Of a stretch of DNA of 23,119 nucleotides, positions 13,939-23,054 are shown one piece after another; positions within the stretch are counted from its first letter, which is position 1; every line of letters starts with the position of its first letter. Origin of the DNA: Flavobacteriales bacterium (GTDB lineage: Bacteria; Bacteroidota; Bacteroidia; Flavobacteriales_D; Sanyastnellaceae); the NCBI GenBank assembly GCA_015660615.1, contig DQKQ01000231.1, positions 1-23,119 on the forward strand, read 5' to 3'. The translations under genes were made by a program, and so were the position numbers. The notes beneath the pieces are model-generated. The model saw only the letters and a program-made list of their open reading frames with translations. It searched no databases and had not been told where the DNA came from.

Positions 13939-15540
13939 ATGGAATATCAACACGGAACAAAAAGAATGAAAAGAACTCCCTTACAGGAGTTGCTTGCCCA
14001 TAAGAACGCACGTATTGACGCTGAAGCAAAACGAAAAACAGACGCTCAAGCTTATGTGGGTAAGAACGCACAGAAAGAATTATTTACAAAGAAGGTTGAT
14101 GGGAAGGATAAATTTTTTGTAAGGGAGGATGACGGCGAAGGTAACTTAAGAGACCAAGAAATAACCAAGTTGCAGTATGAGTCTGACAAATCGAGTAATG
14201 AATATATAAACTCTCAAAGAAAACTTCTTGGACTCGACCAAACAGATATAGCCACCGATGATCGTACACCAGTCCCAAAGCCCGGTATACTTAAGAGATT
14301 ATATAAAGGTGCATCTGACTACTTAAAAGGTGACTCTGGTGATACGCCCCCTAAGGTGAAGGGAGATATAATCAAGAAAAATATTGAAAACAATGTGGTT
14401 GAGACCAACACTAATCCAGCAGGGGTCACTGATCCTATTGCTAACGCTGGAGGTGGAAAAGTAAAGACTGACCTATCTAAACCAATGAAGCCAGTCATAA
14501 AAGAAACACCAACGGGTTTACCAATGGATGTAACGAATCAGGCTCAGACTTCAAAAATACATGCTGGCACACCTGAGACAGAAAAAGCTTTTCTAAAAAG
14601 TCAACTTCCAAATCAGGGTAATGAGCCTAAAGTGTATGCTGGCACACCTGAGACAAAACAAGCTTATGAAAGCAGTTTACTAAAAGGAAAACCACCTCCG
14701 GGCTTATCAGATAGAGATAAGGCTAACATTGCTGATGGCAGTTATAGAAGGAATGCTGAAAGTTTAGATGCGAGGCGTAACCAACTACAACAAAACATTG
14801 ACACACAAAAAGCAAAGCCCGATCAAAGTCCAAATGTACACACTCAAATCGCTCAAACGATGAAGAGGCGCAGACGTGAGGAAATGCCAAGAATTGCTCT
14901 CCCTAATAAAGAGGAAGCAAATCGTGGTGCGCAACAACAATTAGCAAATATTGAAGCTAAGAAAATACAAGACGCTAAAAATATTGAAGCTAAGAAAATG
15001 AAAGACGCTAAAGATAGATCGTTTATTGCAAGCGCTAAGAGTAGTAATAAAAAAGCAAAAGAAGCCTTGGGAAAACATGAAGCAGAGCAAAGACATAATG
15101 CTTTAGTAAATAGTCCTGCATATATCGCACAGCGAAATAAATCAATGGCTTCTGTTAATTATAAAGAACCTACTCCAACAACAAAACGGACTGTGAGCAA
15201 AACAATGGGATCGTTTGCTAACACAAGTCCAGTTAAGAGAAGTAAAATTCAATTAGCGGGTAGATCAAAAAATCCTAAATCAAGTTCAAGTATTGTAGAG
15301 CGCAGAGCTATACAAAACAAAAGATATCCAAGTAAAGCTGAAGGTTCAAACATCGTTAAAGATGTATTTGGAAGGACTGGTATACTTACAGGAAACGCTA
15401 AAAAAGATAAAGCCATAGGTATTGAAAATAAAGAAAAGAGAAAAATGGCTTTAAAACAAATTGGAGGAATGTTTAAACGAGGTGGGTTTGGGACGAAGAG
15501 GGTCGATTTAGAAAGTCTAAATAAATATAAAAAGAAATGA
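13939..15540 (+). CDS. Large basic low-complexity virion protein, candidate ejection protein
   Basis: The 533-residue product is rich in Lys, Arg, Gln, Asn, Ser and Ala and is probably largely disordered or helical. It contains repeats (AGTPET twice near residues 209 and 234, IEAKKxxDAK twice near 337 and 348) and a basic C-terminus (KRGGFGTKRVDLESLNKYKK). No fold is recognisable. The ribosome site is weak (AGG a few bases before ATG 13939), and it ends in an ATGA overlap with the giant gene. Its charge suggests contact with packaged DNA, and its place between the gp14-like and giant proteins suggests it belongs to the ejection set. Both are inferred. No close counterpart is known to me. Confidence 0.6.
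   Translation: MEYQHGTKRMKRTPLQELLAHKNARIDAEAKRKTDAQAYVGKNAQKELFTKKVDGKDKFFVREDDGEGNLRDQEITKLQYESDKSSNEYINSQRKLLGLDQTDIATDDRTPVPKPGILKRLYKGASDYLKGDSGDTPPKVKGDIIKKNIENNVVETNTNPAGVTDPIANAGGGKVKTDLSKPMKPVIKETPTGLPMDVTNQAQTSKIHAGTPETEKAFLKSQLPNQGNEPKVYAGTPETKQAYESSLLKGKPPPGLSDRDKANIADGSYRRNAESLDARRNQLQQNIDTQKAKPDQSPNVHTQIAQTMKRRRREEMPRIALPNKEEANRGAQQQLANIEAKKIQDAKNIEAKKMKDAKDRSFIASAKSSNKKAKEALGKHEAEQRHNALVNSPAYIAQRNKSMASVNYKEPTPTTKRTVSKTMGSFANTSPVKRSKIQLAGRSKNPKSSSSIVERRAIQNKRYPSKAEGSNIVKDVFGRTGILTGNAKKDKAIGIENKEKRKMALKQIGGMFKRGGFGTKRVDLESLNKYKKK
14561..14665 (+). repeat. 30-base direct repeat pair encoding AGTPET
   Basis: Bases 14561-14580 recur exactly at 14636-14655, 75 bases later, and the next ten bases (to 14590 and 14665) match at eight positions. 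Each copy encodes AGTPET followed by a Lys/Gln-rich pair and Ala. It looks like an internal duplication of a linker in the basic virion protein. Confidence 0.8.
14946..15011 (+). repeat. 33-base tandem repeat (11 codons) in the basic virion protein
   Basis: Bases 14946-14978 and 14979-15011 are adjacent copies with only two differences, each encoding an IEAKKxxDAK helix unit. The near identity suggests a recent in-frame duplication by slippage. Confidence 0.85.
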
Positions 15541-18500
15541 ACGAAAAAAACGGTTTTCTTTACAACACCGTAAGGCTGTTCGAGAAGGGGTCTGCTAACC
15601 AAAACCAGTACGGTAACCATCTATGGACTCCTGAATTAGCTGAAATGTTTGGCGCTGAAATAGGAAAACCTTTCACGGGTAGGGATGCCAATGGCAACCC
15701 AGCCCAATATAATTATGCATTTTATAGCGACCCAGAAGTTGGGAAGCAAGCATCTAATCACATTGTAGATAATATATGGGAATCCACTAAGGGTGACTCT
15801 CTGGCATTTGCAAAGCAGTACACAGGTCTCCCTGAAGACGACCCTACCGTCCAAAATTACGCTGGTGAGATAAACCGATCTAAGAAAGCCCAAGAGTTTG
15901 AAGGTGCTGTAGAGCGTTTAAACAACTCCAAAGAAATAGAAAAGAACAAGGGCGATCTCATTGCAGATATTCCTAAAGCTGAGTCTATTGTTAATAAGGC
16001 TATCAAGAATGGTAGACAGACCTTAGAGGAAGTTAAAAGCGCGATAGGTAAACTTGTAAAAGATAACCCTGAGGCTATTTCTGAAACAAAGAGATTAGCA
16101 GAAGAGACAGCAAATTCTTTCACATATGGATTAAATGCCCTTGGTGACAATCTCGCTAATGGAGTTCTGTGGTTAAACGGTCTTGCTGATGAGCCACTAC
16201 CTGAAGGCGCTATAAACAATATAGAGCTTGCCTCTGATTGGTTTGAGGAGAACATGGATGACCTCTATATACCAGAGCTTGGTAAGGAATTTGAATGGAG
16301 TGACTTCAAAAACCCAAGCTTCTACAGTACAAAGATTGCATCTCAAATTCCACAAATGGCAACCCTAATGATTCCCGGTGCAAAGATAGCAAGGGCTTAC
16401 AAAGGTATAAAAGGTGCTGTTATGGGCGCTCTTGCCATGAGACCTATTGAGAGCTTTATGGAAGCGTCTGATACCTATAAGAATTTAGTAGAGGGTGGGA
16501 TAAGTAAAGACGTTGCTGGTGAAGAAGCCAGTGGTGTGTTCCAAAAGAATTTAACTTTAGTTGGGGCTGACGCTGTCCAGTTTGGATTGGCGTTTGCTGG
16601 TGTGAACCCGGCAATGCGTAAACCGCTATCAAAGTTTATAAGAGGTATTGGAACAGTCGGTACTGTTGCTACTATGGAGGGTGCAGAAGAGCTTGTACAG
16701 AACTTCTTTCAAACACAGGGTGTCGCATCAGCCACAGGTCAACCAGACCCAGATTTTATGGATGCCTTATTGTTGTCCACCCCTGCGGATAAAGAAGCAT
16801 TCGCAATTGGTGCGTTTTTTGGGGGTACTTTTGGTGCTGTAGGTCAATTAACTAAGGGGCAGGTTGATGGTATTGTTAATGAAGAGATTGAGAAGTACAA
16901 AACTATCAAACAGGCAAAAGAAGATCAAATACAAAAGCCAGCAAATGAAGAACAAGCTGAATTCTCTAAACGAGTAGGTCAGCTATCAAAGTATAAAGAT
17001 AAGATCGGACTTGGGTTCTCCGATACCGCAATAGAAGATATCAAAAGCGAACAAGAACTGGTTGAAGTAGGATATGATCCATCCCAGTTTGAGGACGCAC
17101 TAATCAAGGAAGGGGAAGAAGGTTATGTCAATGACGGTATCAACAGATACGCAGTTACAGTCCAAGCAACAAACTATGAATTCGAGGACGGTACGCGACG
17201 TGTGTTATTATCACCAAACGCTACCCAATCCGATTTCCTTGAAGATACAGCAGAGGCTGTCTACTCCAGACTTCCTGAAGTTAATCAGGAACTTAGAGGA
17301 GCTATCGATAGCTGGTTAAATGCTGTAGAGATAGAGGCTCAAAACCGCGGTGAGTCTCTTCCGTATGGGGGGGCGGAGCTATTCAGCAAGTCACTACTCA
17401 GAAGCTTAGGCTACGATGTTGCTCTGCCCGCATATACGGTAATACCCGATAATATTTTAGATGCCTTTAAAAGTGAGTTGGCACTTGATGATGGTACAAA
17501 CCTCATTGATGGCATGGAGATACTTGAAAAACAAGCAAAGCCAACTGAGGCTATAGATAGAAGTGATATAAGATCGTTCGCAGAAAGAATAGCTAATAGT
17601 GAGGATGTAACTTCTGTGGAAGACTTGCAGTTTTATGAAAATAATAAGACTGAGATAGAAAAAGAATTGAAGTTTATGGCTCGTGAGGGTCCCACGGAAA
17701 AAAAGCAAATGGAGATGTTTTCGATGGGGGCTAATGCGGAGGGTGGAATATTTGTGATTGGTGGTGATGCTATAGCAAGGAATGTTAAGGGTGAGAGGTC
17801 TATTGAAGGTATAAGATATCCCGAAAAACACAACGGTTGGCAATTGAGCGTAGGCGGTGCAACTGCATTAGAAAATCAGGCAAAAGCAGGTAATGATGTG
17901 GTTATTGTTTATCAGTATCCAAAATCATCATCAAGTGAATCTAATCCAAGATTCAAGGAAGCCTTAAAGGTAGCTTTAAAGATAAACAATCGCCGAGTAA
18001 AAAAGAATAGAAAGACCTTAATAGAATTAAGAAAAGAAGTTGAGAGGTCTGTATCTGAACCTGATATAAATTTAACCAGAGGGAAGGTGTTATACGTAGC
18101 ACAGTTCGATAAGGTACTAACTGGCGACAATAGGACTGTCAAGCATCCAACATATCCAGCACAAATTGTTTTTAAGAATATTAAGGAACTACCAAGACCG
18201 TTTAAGATTGAGTCTTTAACAGAGTCTATTGATCCAAGTATTTCACACAACGCCAGAACCTTTATTCGTTCGAGAGAATTAAGAGCAACGAGCTCTAACT
18301 TATATTTAGCTTCAAATGAATCTCCAATAGTTGGTGAGATTAGGAAGTTCATTAATGGGAAAAAGTCTACCTTTGACGAAAGGGCTGATCCAAACAAGGT
18401 GTTCTCTTCATATAGACGAAAAGGTGAAGTGGGTGTAACTGGAGTGTTTGATTCTATTAATAGTGAACGTGAACACGCATACGTTTCAGCCCTTGCGGAT

Positions 18501-21449
18501 ATCGCAAAAGAGTTGGGACTTAATGGAAGAATCGCCCAAGCTGGGGCGGTTACTGATAAATACGGTAAAGAGAATAGTGTTGTTTTTACTGCTGAAAATC
18601 CAGACCAAAACAAATTAGAGTTATATATCGCTTATGCTGGACTGCTTGGTAATCAGTTTAGCGTATTACACTTTGACCCAAGTACAGGTAAGAATGACTC
18701 TATATATATAAATGAATTTAAAATTAAAAACATGGATGAGCTCAAATCCATATCTCAAGAATTGTTAGATAAGAGTGTTGACCATACGGTTGAAATTAGG
18801 GGGTCTAACGCACGGTTAATTGTACTTGATCAAGATGGCAAAAACTTCGTAAATTTCCAAGAGAAAGGAATTATAGATGACTCAACAAGAACTTCAACGG
18901 GCAGTATCTCGTTTAGAGAAGCTACCGACCCCAAGCTTAATTCGGAAGAACTCTCCGATAAAGACAAAAGAAAAATCGCAAGAGATTATTGGCTCTCAGA
19001 GGTCGAAAGGATTAAAGAGCTCGGATACCAATCAGAATCAGGTGAACGATCATATAGTGATCTCAAGTCTAAGTTAGAAAAAGGGGAGGGCTACTCCCTA
19101 TCCCCAACCAAACAAAAAGAATACGCCAAAGAGTTTGGACGCACACCCACCCGAAAAGAATTAAGGCGAGCCAAGAAGAACGAGCGAGCCACAAAACCAA
19201 AACAGCTCAGGGACATATTCAAGACCTTCTCATCACAAGTCAATAGGATCAATCCTAAGATAACCCAGAACGTAGTTAAATTTCAAAGGGGTGAGAAGAG
19301 GCTCGTGGATGAGTATATGAAATCCGCAATCCCATTTGCTACCTCACTAAAAAAATTAAAAAACAGGGCAATCGGCAGACGAAAGAAAGCCAACTACGTT
19401 GCGCTTAAGCTTGCTCTATTAAATGGGGACAGTGCTACCATCCAATCGATCCTGAGTCGCAGTGCGTTTAAACAGTACGAAACATGGAAAGTTGCTCATG
19501 AGAGTATGCATGAAAAAGCCCACGCCGTTGGAATAGACTTAGGTCACATAGAGACACACTTCCCAAGGCAGGTGTCTGACTATGACGCTTTTCTGCAATA
19601 CGTTCATGGGATAACCTCCTCTGGTAAAAAGAGCAAGTTAACAGAAGCTATCCAAGACGCTGAGGCTCTTAGGGGGAGAAGTTTAACTGAGGAAGAGCAG
19701 ATCGCTCTTGCTAATTATATAATGAGAGAGGTAAAGGGATTGAACACTGTGAACTTTGCCGACTGGACTAAATCACGAAAAATTGATGTCATAGGTCTCG
19801 ATCAGCTTAGGTTTTATGCTGACCCAAATGTATCCCTTATTAATTATGGAAGCAATATGTCGAGGATGGTCGCTCTGGCTCAGTGGCTTGGTGGTAAACC
19901 AAACAGGTATACACTAAGGTCAATCCCAAAAGGACAGAAGATTAAGGGTGTTGGAATATTCGATAATAAGGTTGGAGTGTTCTTACGCAATGAAGATAAC
20001 GGATTGACTGTATACACGAATAGAAAATCATCAGAAGCCATTAAGGCTATTGAGGTTTTAAGAAAAGATGAACAGGTCAGGACTGGAATGCCATACATGA
20101 GTATGGAGGATCAGGTTGGTGGTATGTTAATGCAACTTCAGGCAGAACATGGAGCATTCAAAACAATAGGGGAAGAGACAAGAATTAGAACCCTGTTTAA
20201 TGCTTATTTTAATAAAGCTGGCATGCCAACCCTTCTAAATGGTGTTAGAAACATTGGGTACATAACAACTATGGGGAGTGTTTTTTCTGCGGTAACACAG
20301 CTCGCTGACTTAGGGGTTAGTGTCTACAGACAGGGGCAGGGTAAGTTCCTTGGATACCTTAGACCCGGAACCTACGCATCTGTATTAAAGGAGATGATGT
20401 TATCTACCGTCCGATTAAATAAATATAAGCTGAAGAATTTAGGTTTAGATGACACCATCTTAAGGGAATTAAATGAGAGCGATACAGCCTTATCGAGAGT
20501 TGGTCGGGTTGTGTTTAAACTGACTCTCTTAAAAAAGATGGACGCGATTGGCAAGGAAACATTAACCAACACGGTTATGAAGAAGTATGAGAAGCAAGCC
20601 AAGATGGCTATGAAGGGTAAGGATAATAAGAATACGAGGCTTATGTACGCACGCCTAACCAGAAAGTTCAGCGGAAAAGAATTAAATCAGCTCGTTAAGG
20701 AGCTCGCCAGTGGGAAGGTTACCGAGCTTACCGAGTTACTTGCCTATTCTGAGTTGCTCGATGTTCAGCCTGTTGCTGACAGCGAATTACCAGTTGGGTA
20801 CTTAAGATATAATGACGGCAGGAGACTGTTCTACATGTTAAAAACATTTGCACTTAAGAGACTGGACTTGTTTGTGAATGAGGCACAGATATTAAAGAAT
20901 GAGGCTGAGGCATTACATAGGGCTGGAAAGCATATAAAGGCAAAGCACAAGAGACTTCAGTCTATGTATAGATTCTTAGTCCTTGGGAGTATATTGGCTA
21001 TGGCAGAGGCTGGGGCAGACACAATTAAAGATTGGATGGCTGGAAGAAAAACACCAATAAACGATCTTGTCTTGAGCAACATACTGAAACTGATGATGTT
21101 AAGTAGATATCACTATTACAACTTCTTACACAGCAAACCAAGCGAGGCTATCATTAAAATGATCATGATGCCAATTGACTGGATTGATGATCCGGCGAGG
21201 GACTTGTTTGCTTTTAATAAGAGGATACAAAAATATAAAAATTCAGACGAGATGTTTAAACGAGCCCTAAAAGATTTTAAAAAGAGGGGTGCAAAATCCA
21301 TAAGACACATACCTATAGTTGGTAAGCATCTGTACTGGTTAGATATGAAAAGTGACCCAGCAAAAGCATTGGACAAGTATGCACCGTTACTTGCCCCGGG
21401 ATACGGTAAGCGGGTCATGAAAGAGTACGAAAAACGTAATCGGAAGTAA
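15537..21449 (+). CDS. Giant internal virion protein, 1970 residues, multidomain
   Basis: The gene overlaps the previous one by ATGA. Residues 1-110 end with LAFAKQYTGLPEDDPTVQNY, a pattern of N-terminal modules in some phage internal proteins. About 279-430 is hydrophobic and Gly/Ala-rich (GAVMGALAMRP, GLAFAGVNPAM, GTVATMEGAEELVQNFF, GAFFGGTFGAVGQL). About 560-640 has SDFLEDTAEAVYSRL, where related phage proteins may carry an HExxH-type site; no histidines are present here. Residues around 1341 carry ETHFPRQVSDYDAFL. The last 400 are helical and include GYLRYNDGRRLFYMLKTFAL (about 1753) and a hydrophobic stretch near 1813-1830. Size, position and membrane-like segments suit a gp16-type protein that enters the cell with the DNA. 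Similarity to large polyvalent phage proteins is suspected but unproven. No RNA polymerase motifs are apparent. Confidence 0.62.
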   Translation: MNEKNGFLYNTVRLFEKGSANQNQYGNHLWTPELAEMFGAEIGKPFTGRDANGNPAQYNYAFYSDPEVGKQASNHIVDNIWESTKGDSLAFAKQYTGLPEDDPTVQNYAGEINRSKKAQEFEGAVERLNNSKEIEKNKGDLIADIPKAESIVNKAIKNGRQTLEEVKSAIGKLVKDNPEAISETKRLAEETANSFTYGLNALGDNLANGVLWLNGLADEPLPEGAINNIELASDWFEENMDDLYIPELGKEFEWSDFKNPSFYSTKIASQIPQMATLMIPGAKIARAYKGIKGAVMGALAMRPIESFMEASDTYKNLVEGGISKDVAGEEASGVFQKNLTLVGADAVQFGLAFAGVNPAMRKPLSKFIRGIGTVGTVATMEGAEELVQNFFQTQGVASATGQPDPDFMDALLLSTPADKEAFAIGAFFGGTFGAVGQLTKGQVDGIVNEEIEKYKTIKQAKEDQIQKPANEEQAEFSKRVGQLSKYKDKIGLGFSDTAIEDIKSEQELVEVGYDPSQFEDALIKEGEEGYVNDGINRYAVTVQATNYEFEDGTRRVLLSPNATQSDFLEDTAEAVYSRLPEVNQELRGAIDSWLNAVEIEAQNRGESLPYGGAELFSKSLLRSLGYDVALPAYTVIPDNILDAFKSELALDDGTNLIDGMEILEKQAKPTEAIDRSDIRSFAERIANSEDVTSVEDLQFYENNKTEIEKELKFMAREGPTEKKQMEMFSMGANAEGGIFVIGGDAIARNVKGERSIEGIRYPEKHNGWQLSVGGATALENQAKAGNDVVIVYQYPKSSSSESNPRFKEALKVALKINNRRVKKNRKTLIELRKEVERSVSEPDINLTRGKVLYVAQFDKVLTGDNRTVKHPTYPAQIVFKNIKELPRPFKIESLTESIDPSISHNARTFIRSRELRATSSNLYLASNESPIVGEIRKFINGKKSTFDERADPNKVFSSYRRKGEVGVTGVFDSINSEREHAYVSALADIAKELGLNGRIAQAGAVTDKYGKENSVVFTAENPDQNKLELYIAYAGLLGNQFSVLHFDPSTGKNDSIYINEFKIKNMDELKSISQELLDKSVDHTVEIRGSNARLIVLDQDGKNFVNFQEKGIIDDSTRTSTGSISFREATDPKLNSEELSDKDKRKIARDYWLSEVERIKELGYQSESGERSYSDLKSKLEKGEGYSLSPTKQKEYAKEFGRTPTRKELRRAKKNERATKPKQLRDIFKTFSSQVNRINPKITQNVVKFQRGEKRLVDEYMKSAIPFATSLKKLKNRAIGRRKKANYVALKLALLNGDSATIQSILSRSAFKQYETWKVAHESMHEKAHAVGIDLGHIETHFPRQVSDYDAFLQYVHGITSSGKKSKLTEAIQDAEALRGRSLTEEEQIALANYIMREVKGLNTVNFADWTKSRKIDVIGLDQLRFYADPNVSLINYGSNMSRMVALAQWLGGKPNRYTLRSIPKGQKIKGVGIFDNKVGVFLRNEDNGLTVYTNRKSSEAIKAIEVLRKDEQVRTGMPYMSMEDQVGGMLMQLQAEHGAFKTIGEETRIRTLFNAYFNKAGMPTLLNGVRNIGYITTMGSVFSAVTQLADLGVSVYRQGQGKFLGYLRPGTYASVLKEMMLSTVRLNKYKLKNLGLDDTILRELNESDTALSRVGRVVFKLTLLKKMDAIGKETLTNTVMKKYEKQAKMAMKGKDNKNTRLMYARLTRKFSGKELNQLVKELASGKVTELTELLAYSELLDVQPVADSELPVGYLRYNDGRRLFYMLKTFALKRLDLFVNEAQILKNEAEALHRAGKHIKAKHKRLQSMYRFLVLGSILAMAEAGADTIKDWMAGRKTPINDLVLSNILKLMMLSRYHYYNFLHSKPSEAIIKMIMMPIDWIDDPARDLFAFNKRIQKYKNSDEMFKRALKDFKKRGAKSIRHIPIVGKHLYWLDMKSDPAKALDKYAPLLAPGYGKRVMKEYEKRNRK

Positions 21450-21487
21450 TAGTTTAAACATAATAAATATGAGAGATTCATAACACT

Positions 21488-21835
21488 ATGGCAGGGATAG
21501 GATCGAAAGTACCGGGACTGGTCTTTAAGGACTTATTGACTGTGCATGACTCAGCCAATGATAATGAGGGTCTTGAGACCAACTTAAAACGAGTAGTTGA
21601 TGGCGAGGGTGTGCAGAGTTCAATGGAGCTATCCTCTGACGATATGAACATAACAACTCATAATGGGGCAGATAAAGGATTGCGACTAAACAGCTCTTTA
21701 GTGACCTCCAGTGCTTTAGAAATTAACAACCTCGATGGTAAGGCTTTCGGGGGTACAGCATCTAACGATGTGTTATTAAATTCAAGCCTACAAACACAAT
21801 TAACGGATAAATCTATTAACGGAGGAACCTTCTAA
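21488..21835 (+). CDS. Tail fibre or appendage protein, small
   Basis: The 115 residues begin PGLVFKDLLTVHDSANDNEG and VVDGEGVQSSMELSSDDMNI, wording typical of N-terminal segments of aquatic phage tail fibres. After a Ser/Asn-rich stretch they end SINGGTF. A GAGAGA-like site lies upstream of ATG 21488. The stop shares a base with the next start (TAATG). It follows the giant gene after 38 A+T-rich bases holding no other signal. It may be a fibre base or a chaperone-like partner. The role is inferred. Confidence 0.6.
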   Translation: MAGIGSKVPGLVFKDLLTVHDSANDNEGLETNLKRVVDGEGVQSSMELSSDDMNITTHNGADKGLRLNSSLVTSSALEINNLDGKAFGGTASNDVLLNSSLQTQLTDKSINGGTF

Positions 21836-22839
21836 TGGGTAACACAATCCAAATCAAACGTGGAGCAGACACAGGTCGAACCACATTAACACCCGGCGGT
21901 TTAGGTGAACCCATCTTTGGAACAACTAATGATGGTTTTTATATCGCTAATTCAACATCGCAAGGTGGATGGGCTTGGGTCGGAGCACCAATCCTTGACC
22001 AAGACACATTAGGTGGAGGTTCTGCGAGTGCCACTTCACTTGCCACCCAGCAATCAATTAAAGCCTATGTAGATGCTGAGATGGCTACGGCAGATGACTT
22101 TGCTGACCTTAATGATACAAACATTAATAATACTGTTTCGTTGATTGGTGGACATATAGCGGTTTACGACGGTACGAGCAAGTGGTTTAACAGAGCCTTA
22201 TCTGGAGATATAGCGATTACGTCAACTGGTGTTGCTTCTATTTCAAGTGGTGTTGTAGTCAATGCGGATGTAAACGCATCGGCGGGTATCGCTTATTCAA
22301 AGCTAAACCTAACAACGTCTATTGTAAGCGGTGATCTTGTTGAGAGCACAATAGCCAATGCTAAATTAGCCAACTCTACTGTAACTGTAGCAGGAAACAC
22401 CGGAAGCGTTGCCATTGACCTTGGCGACACTTTAACCATTCAGGGAACCGCAAATGAAGTGGTAACCGCTATGAATGGTGATGTTTTAACAATAGGAATG
22501 CCAGATGACGTTACTATAACCGGAAACCTCATCGTGAACGGCGATACCACCACCGCAACCTCGACAGAAGTTGCGATTGGAGATGTTAACATCAAATTAG
22601 CGCAAGCCAACTCTGCCGATTCTGCTGATTTCGGGTTTTATGGGAAGTATGTAGCAACAGGTACAAAGTATTCAGGTATATTTAGAGATCAATCGAATAC
22701 AGGTGACAGTACGCCTTGGACATTTGTTAATGCTATGACGACTGAACCCAGCACAACAGCGACTTTTACCACTGCAATGTTGGCAACAGTACGGTGTGGT
22801 GCTATTGTAGATGCTACCATTAGTGGTGGCACTTTTTAG
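21835..22839 (+). CDS. Tail fibre / appendage protein
   Basis: This 334-residue beta-rich, Thr/Ser/Ala/Val-rich protein starts NTIQIKRGADTGRTTLTPGG then GEPIFGTTNDGFYIAN, the usual virion-attachment N-terminus. It continues with a SIKAYVDAEM helix and a middle rich in short VADASI-like repeats (GVVVNADVNASAGIAYSKLN, VESTIANAKLANSTV). The GNLIVNGDTTTATSTEVAIG block (about 230-250) and GTKYSGIFRDQSN are common in aquatic phage fibres. It ends ISGGTF like the gene before it. Such fibres bind the host surface and are often trimeric. The N-terminus probably docks to the tail, and the tip may be in following genes. Confidence 0.7.
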   Translation: MGNTIQIKRGADTGRTTLTPGGLGEPIFGTTNDGFYIANSTSQGGWAWVGAPILDQDTLGGGSASATSLATQQSIKAYVDAEMATADDFADLNDTNINNTVSLIGGHIAVYDGTSKWFNRALSGDIAITSTGVASISSGVVVNADVNASAGIAYSKLNLTTSIVSGDLVESTIANAKLANSTVTVAGNTGSVAIDLGDTLTIQGTANEVVTAMNGDVLTIGMPDDVTITGNLIVNGDTTTATSTEVAIGDVNIKLAQANSADSADFGFYGKYVATGTKYSGIFRDQSNTGDSTPWTFVNAMTTEPSTTATFTTAMLATVRCGAIVDATISGGTF

Positions 22840-23045
22840 TGGCTAAAGAAAATACTTTAAGGCTCTTTAATAGTGCAACGACGGACGCTGAACCCAATAC
22901 GTCAAATCTTGACTATGGAGAGTTGGCAATTAACTATGCGGATAAAAAGCTCTTTTTCAGGGACAGTGGTAATAACATAAAGCAAATTCGGGACGATGAG
23001 GCTGTAAGTGCGGACATCACAGCTTTAGCGATTGCCCTTGGATAA
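22839..23045 (+). CDS. Small fibre-associated protein with GELAINYADKKLFF module
   Basis: GTG 22839 overlaps the fibre stop by one base (TAGTG). The 68 residues include NTLRLFNSATTDAEPNTSNL then GELAINYADKKLFFRDSGNN, a beta module widely found at the N-terminus of phage tail fibres. A short C-terminal ADITALAIALG helix follows. As it has only this module, it may be a fibre start separated from its shaft, or a small tail cap. The next gene starts nine bases after its stop. Confidence 0.6.
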   Translation: MAKENTLRLFNSATTDAEPNTSNLDYGELAINYADKKLFFRDSGNNIKQIRDDEAVSADITALAIALG

Positions 23046-23054
23046 GGAAACAAT

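Noticed and set aside
17912..18613. Minus-strand open frame of 233 residues inside the giant gene
   Set aside because: It lies wholly within a coherent plus-strand gene and has no recognisable domain or neighbouring minus-strand gene. Long antisense frames are expected by chance across nearly 6 kb of coding sequence.
15537..21449. N4-type virion RNA polymerase
   Set aside because: The protein is shorter than N4 gp50 and the expected motifs (TxxGR, the lysine motif and the HD motif) are not found together. DGRR near residue 1760 alone is not enough.
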